In this document: piece after piece, positions 42,336 through 45,334 of the stretch | Numbering within the stretch: position 1 is the stretch's first letter | Layout of the letters: each line of letters starts with the position of its first letter | Origin: an uncultured Ruminococcus sp. | Lineage (GTDB): Bacteria; Bacillota; Clostridia; Oscillospirales; Acutalibacteraceae | Length of the DNA stretch: 45,334 nt | Direction of reading: 5' to 3' | Assembly: GCA_905235295.1 (NCBI GenBank) | Contig: CAJOLF010000002.1 | Location: forward strand, 1-45,334 | Notes under the pieces: generated by a model | Told to the model about the DNA's origin: nothing | The model's input: only the letters and a program-made list of their open reading frames with translations | Database searches by the model: none | Translations under genes and position numbers: made by a program

Positions 42336-42543
42336 ATCAAAAACATATAAACAACATTAGTAAGATATCTTATAACAGAATAATTACATATTATTCGTTC
42401 ACTTATTTGTTTATCGTTTTTTGTTGTATTAATACAAAGCAGAAAAAATATATTTAGTTAAGTTGCGAATTGATGTACTATATTATATTAGTGTAGAATT
42501 ATGTTACAAAATGTTACTAGAAATAAAAATTTAGTCAAACATA

Positions 42544-42572
42544 TTGTAATTTTATACAACATGTGTTATTAT
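42544..42572 (+). promoter_or_regulatory. Putative promoter of the HD-domain gene
   Basis: TTGTAA-N17-TATTAT (overlapping TATAAT at 42570-42575). Confidence 0.45.
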
Positions 42573-42602
42573 AATGGCACATAAGATGGGGGTATTTTAC
42601 AC

Positions 42603-44660
42603 TTGGATCTTAACAGAGTTCAATCTATGACAGATATAATACATAATTCGATTAATTATAGTGGTATCGAAAGAGAAATTATTGGTACTCCTATTTTTAA
42701 TAGGCTTCATAGAGTTATGCAAAGTTCCCTAGTTTATCTTACTTATCCTTCTAATAAAACAAAGCGATTTGAACATAGTATAGGGGTGATGAGTTTAGCA
42801 GGGAAATTATTCTTTTCAAGTATTTGCAATACAGAACCTAATGTTTTAAAAAGTTTGCTTAAAGATATTAAAGATGCTATTAAATCTTGGAGGGAAACCT
42901 GTTCTTCGGAACATCTTTCGTTAGCCGTTCCGAGAAACGCAACAGTGAAATATGAAAAAGATAGCATTCTTACTATTGATATACCAAACAATACTTTATA
43001 TAAGAATTATTTGCCTGAGAATATATCAAATCTTTCTGGTGATGATAAGGTTGCTTATTATATTGCCTTTCAAGCTGTGAGAATTGCTGGTTTGTTACAT
43101 GATGTGGGTCATATGCCGTATTCGCATGTATTAGAACACGCAATTAATAATCTTTATAATAAAGTATCACTAATTCCAGAAGACAAACGTACTGTCAATC
43201 ATCGAGCATTTCTAAAAGATTTATATAATTATTGTGATCCTAACTGCCCTGAAAAAGATGAAATACACGAAGAAATAGGAAAGATTTGTGCTTTAAAGAT
43301 ATATGAGTGTATATCTTATTCTACCGAAGAAAAAGAAGATAACTTCTTCTTTGTAGCGACTTTTGATTTTGCTTGTTCTATACTGCAATCTAAAACTAGT
43401 GATAATAATATATATAGTGATTTACATCAAATAATTGCTGGAATTGTTGATGCAGATAGATTAGATTATTGTAGTAGAGATGCATACTGTGCTGGGCTTC
43501 GCACAGATATAATTAATTATAAAAGATTTTTTGCAACATATTCTGTTTGTCTATTAGATACAGATTCTGCATTGGAAGGAGAACAAGTAAGTCCTAATGC
43601 AAGTTCAAGGAAGCGATTCTGTTTCTGTCCCAATGTAAAGCATGTTATCCAAATTGAAGAGCTTTTACAGCGTCGTTGGGATATTTTCTCATTAATTAAT
43701 TTTCATCATCGAGTTCATAAACACGAAATACTTCTTGAGGAAATAATTGTTGATTTAGGATTAGAAGAATTAAACGATCCTAACGAGATTCAGCCATTAA
43801 AGCAAGGTGTTTTACCTCTTAAAATTTATAGTATATGGCAAATTATTAACTTACTTAAAAGTAATAAACCTCCGGAATACTTGTTAATTCAATTTGATGA
43901 CAGTTGGTTAGATACACTTTTAAAAAGGAAATTCTTTTATCGCTATGAAAAAGATTTCATGTGGTCAAACACACATTCGAATGATATTGATTGGAATAAG
44001 TATGACGAATTGATTTCTTCACAACGTCATTATTTCTCTGGATTTAAACGCACCGATGATTTCAAAAAATTTGATATTTTGCTCTTCTCTAAATTTGTAG
44101 AGAAAATATTTGGTGAGTCTCCGGACGAAAGCGTTCCAGAAGAAATCCGTGAAAAACTAACTGAGGAATTTAACGGTATAACGGACTATAATCGTTTTTG
44201 GTCTACTTATCGATCTTTATTTTTTACATGGATGATATCAAGTACTACATTAAAATTGATTGTTATCCCCGAAGAAAAGAATGAATTAATCTGTAGTATT
44301 CAAGACAAACTGAACGCGATTCTTGCTAAGGAAGATAATGTTCAAGATGTAATAATTAGAGATTGTTCTTTCAAGTTAGGTTGTCCTACACCAAAAAATG
44401 AATTATTCGTTGCTGATCGTGGTATTGCAAAACCATTAAAAAACTATTCCATTATCGAGCACATTTTAAAAGAAAAACGCAACTATTCGCTACCAATACA
44501 TTTGTATTACTTACCCAAATATTCGAATAGCGCAAAATCACCAGATGATTTTGTTGTTAATATAGAGGAAAATATTTATCCACAACTTGTTGAAGCAATT
44601 TGGAGTGTAGTAAAACAACGAATTTGTATTATTAGTGAAATTGAAAAAGGAGAGGCTTGA
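42603..44660 (+). CDS. HD-domain phosphohydrolase, COG1078/dGTPase-like, 685 aa
   Basis: IIGTPIFNRLHRVMQSS, KRFEHSIGVMSLAGKLFF, LLHDVGHMPYSHVLEH, IVDADRLDYCSRDAYCAG: intact H...HD...D metal-binding set. TTG start, or ATG at 42627. Confidence 0.88.
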   Translation: MDLNRVQSMTDIIHNSINYSGIEREIIGTPIFNRLHRVMQSSLVYLTYPSNKTKRFEHSIGVMSLAGKLFFSSICNTEPNVLKSLLKDIKDAIKSWRETCSSEHLSLAVPRNATVKYEKDSILTIDIPNNTLYKNYLPENISNLSGDDKVAYYIAFQAVRIAGLLHDVGHMPYSHVLEHAINNLYNKVSLIPEDKRTVNHRAFLKDLYNYCDPNCPEKDEIHEEIGKICALKIYECISYSTEEKEDNFFFVATFDFACSILQSKTSDNNIYSDLHQIIAGIVDADRLDYCSRDAYCAGLRTDIINYKRFFATYSVCLLDTDSALEGEQVSPNASSRKRFCFCPNVKHVIQIEELLQRRWDIFSLINFHHRVHKHEILLEEIIVDLGLEELNDPNEIQPLKQGVLPLKIYSIWQIINLLKSNKPPEYLLIQFDDSWLDTLLKRKFFYRYEKDFMWSNTHSNDIDWNKYDELISSQRHYFSGFKRTDDFKKFDILLFSKFVEKIFGESPDESVPEEIREKLTEEFNGITDYNRFWSTYRSLFFTWMISSTTLKLIVIPEEKNELICSIQDKLNAILAKEDNVQDVIIRDCSFKLGCPTPKNELFVADRGIAKPLKNYSIIEHILKEKRNYSLPIHLYYLPKYSNSAKSPDDFVVNIEENIYPQLVEAIWSVVKQRICIISEIEKGEA

Positions 44661-44661
44661 A

Positions 44662-44874
44662 ATGGCAGAAAGAGAAATTAAAATTAAAATTGCTAGGATA
44701 ATTATGCAAATGGATAGACCCTTTAGCATTAATGGGCTTATTTATGTTTGCGAACAAAAAGGTATTACTGATGTTGACTTAATACTTGAGGTATTAGCAG
44801 ATTTATGTGATGCCGGAGTTGTTAGTTACTCAGAAATCACTAATGATTGCTGGGGCTATATTTCGCACGTATAG
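44662..44874 (+). CDS. Small (70 aa) winged-helix-like protein coupled to the HD gene
   Basis: RBS AAAGGAG within the HD gene end; ATG two bases after the HD stop. MAEREIKIKIARIIMQMDRPFSINGLIYVCEQKGITDVDLILEVLADLCDAGVVSYSE... Confidence 0.65.
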   Translation: MAEREIKIKIARIIMQMDRPFSINGLIYVCEQKGITDVDLILEVLADLCDAGVVSYSEITNDCWGYISHV

Positions 44875-45067
44875 TTTTATAAGATATTATCCCACATAAT
44901 ATTTCAATGTCTGCGCTCTCAATTAACCATTCTATGCATAGATTTACGATTTTTTGATCTAAAGTGTTAGGAAGGTTGTTTATTAGATCATCTAAAGTAA
45001 AGACTTCAAGTTGCTTGGAGATTTCAACTACTTTAGACGCAGTTATAATCATCATTTTTTTATCCAT
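44840..45067 (-). CDS. Small (75 aa) protein, convergent with and overlapping the previous gene; winged-helix-like layout
   Basis: Good RBS (AAAGGTGTGATAAAATG) and TATAAT box upstream on the minus strand. Confidence 0.6.
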   Translation of the reverse strand: MDKKMMIITASKVVEISKQLEVFTLDDLINNLPNTLDQKIVNLCIEWLIESADIEILCGIISYKTIRAKYSPSNH

Positions 45068-45151
45068 TTTATCACACCTTTTGATTGATTATATCATAGA
45101 ACGATGTAATAATTTATTCTTTTTTGGCGGTAGTAAACATAATAATTTATA

Positions 45152-45185
45152 AAGCATGTAAGCATTTGTCTTACATGCTTTTTTG
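45152..45185 (+). terminator. Rho-independent terminator hairpin
   Basis: AAGCATGTAAG-CATTTGT-CTTACATGCTTTTTT. Confidence 0.75.
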
Positions 45186-45334
45186 ATTTACTTCACATTA
45201 CAATTGCACGTTACTTCAATTTTTGTTGATTTTTGGATAAGGTATAATAAATTGCGCAAAAAGAAAAAGTCATAAAAAGAAGACATAGTTTGCAGAATCT
45301 GTTAGAATGAAGTTACGACACAAAACATTCTGAA

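Noticed and set aside
42340-45334. CRISPR array in the AT-rich island
   Set aside because: No regularly spaced repeats of 23-40 bp were seen and no cas-like genes are present.

Overview
The window is the replication-origin region of a low/mid-GC Firmicutes chromosome, most likely a Ruminococcaceae/Oscillospiraceae-type clostridium judging by gene order and protein flavour. Left to right it contains: the 5' end of a 16S rRNA gene (minus strand) with a consensus promoter; a G5/3D-domain cell-wall protein; pyrD/pyrK beside an AraC regulator; a transglutaminase-like lipoprotein; queT; a CDF transporter; a YfhO / GT2 / GtrA cluster; serS; parB-parA-noc-like-rsmG-mnmG-mnmE-jag-yidC-yidD-rnpA-rpmH (minus); oriC; then dnaA-dnaN-yaaA-recF-remB-like, two zinc-ribbon genes, gyrB, a thioesterase, gyrA, lipoproteins, guaB and a ROK kinase (plus). 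After the ROK kinase the sequence changes into a repeat- and hairpin-rich junction and then an AT-rich island. The island holds a 5'-truncated tyrosine recombinase, an intact HD-domain (COG1078/dNTPase-like) protein coupled to a small winged-helix-like protein, and a second small protein of similar predicted layout encoded convergently. The most interesting non-gene structures are: (i) a ~161-bp imperfect foldback (MITE-like) element flanked by CTAA direct repeats inside the dnaA leader; (ii) a (CTA)4 DnaA-trio-like array next to an AT-rich stretch between dnaA and dnaN; (iii) two perfect 16-bp parS sites, one inside mnmG; (iv) three phased TGTWAH hexamers (WalR-box-like) upstream of the 3D-domain gene; (v) a structured leader before queT that may be a preQ1 riboswitch; (vi) 58-bp direct repeats differing only by transitions. 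All calls are by eye; no database search, folding or statistics were run.
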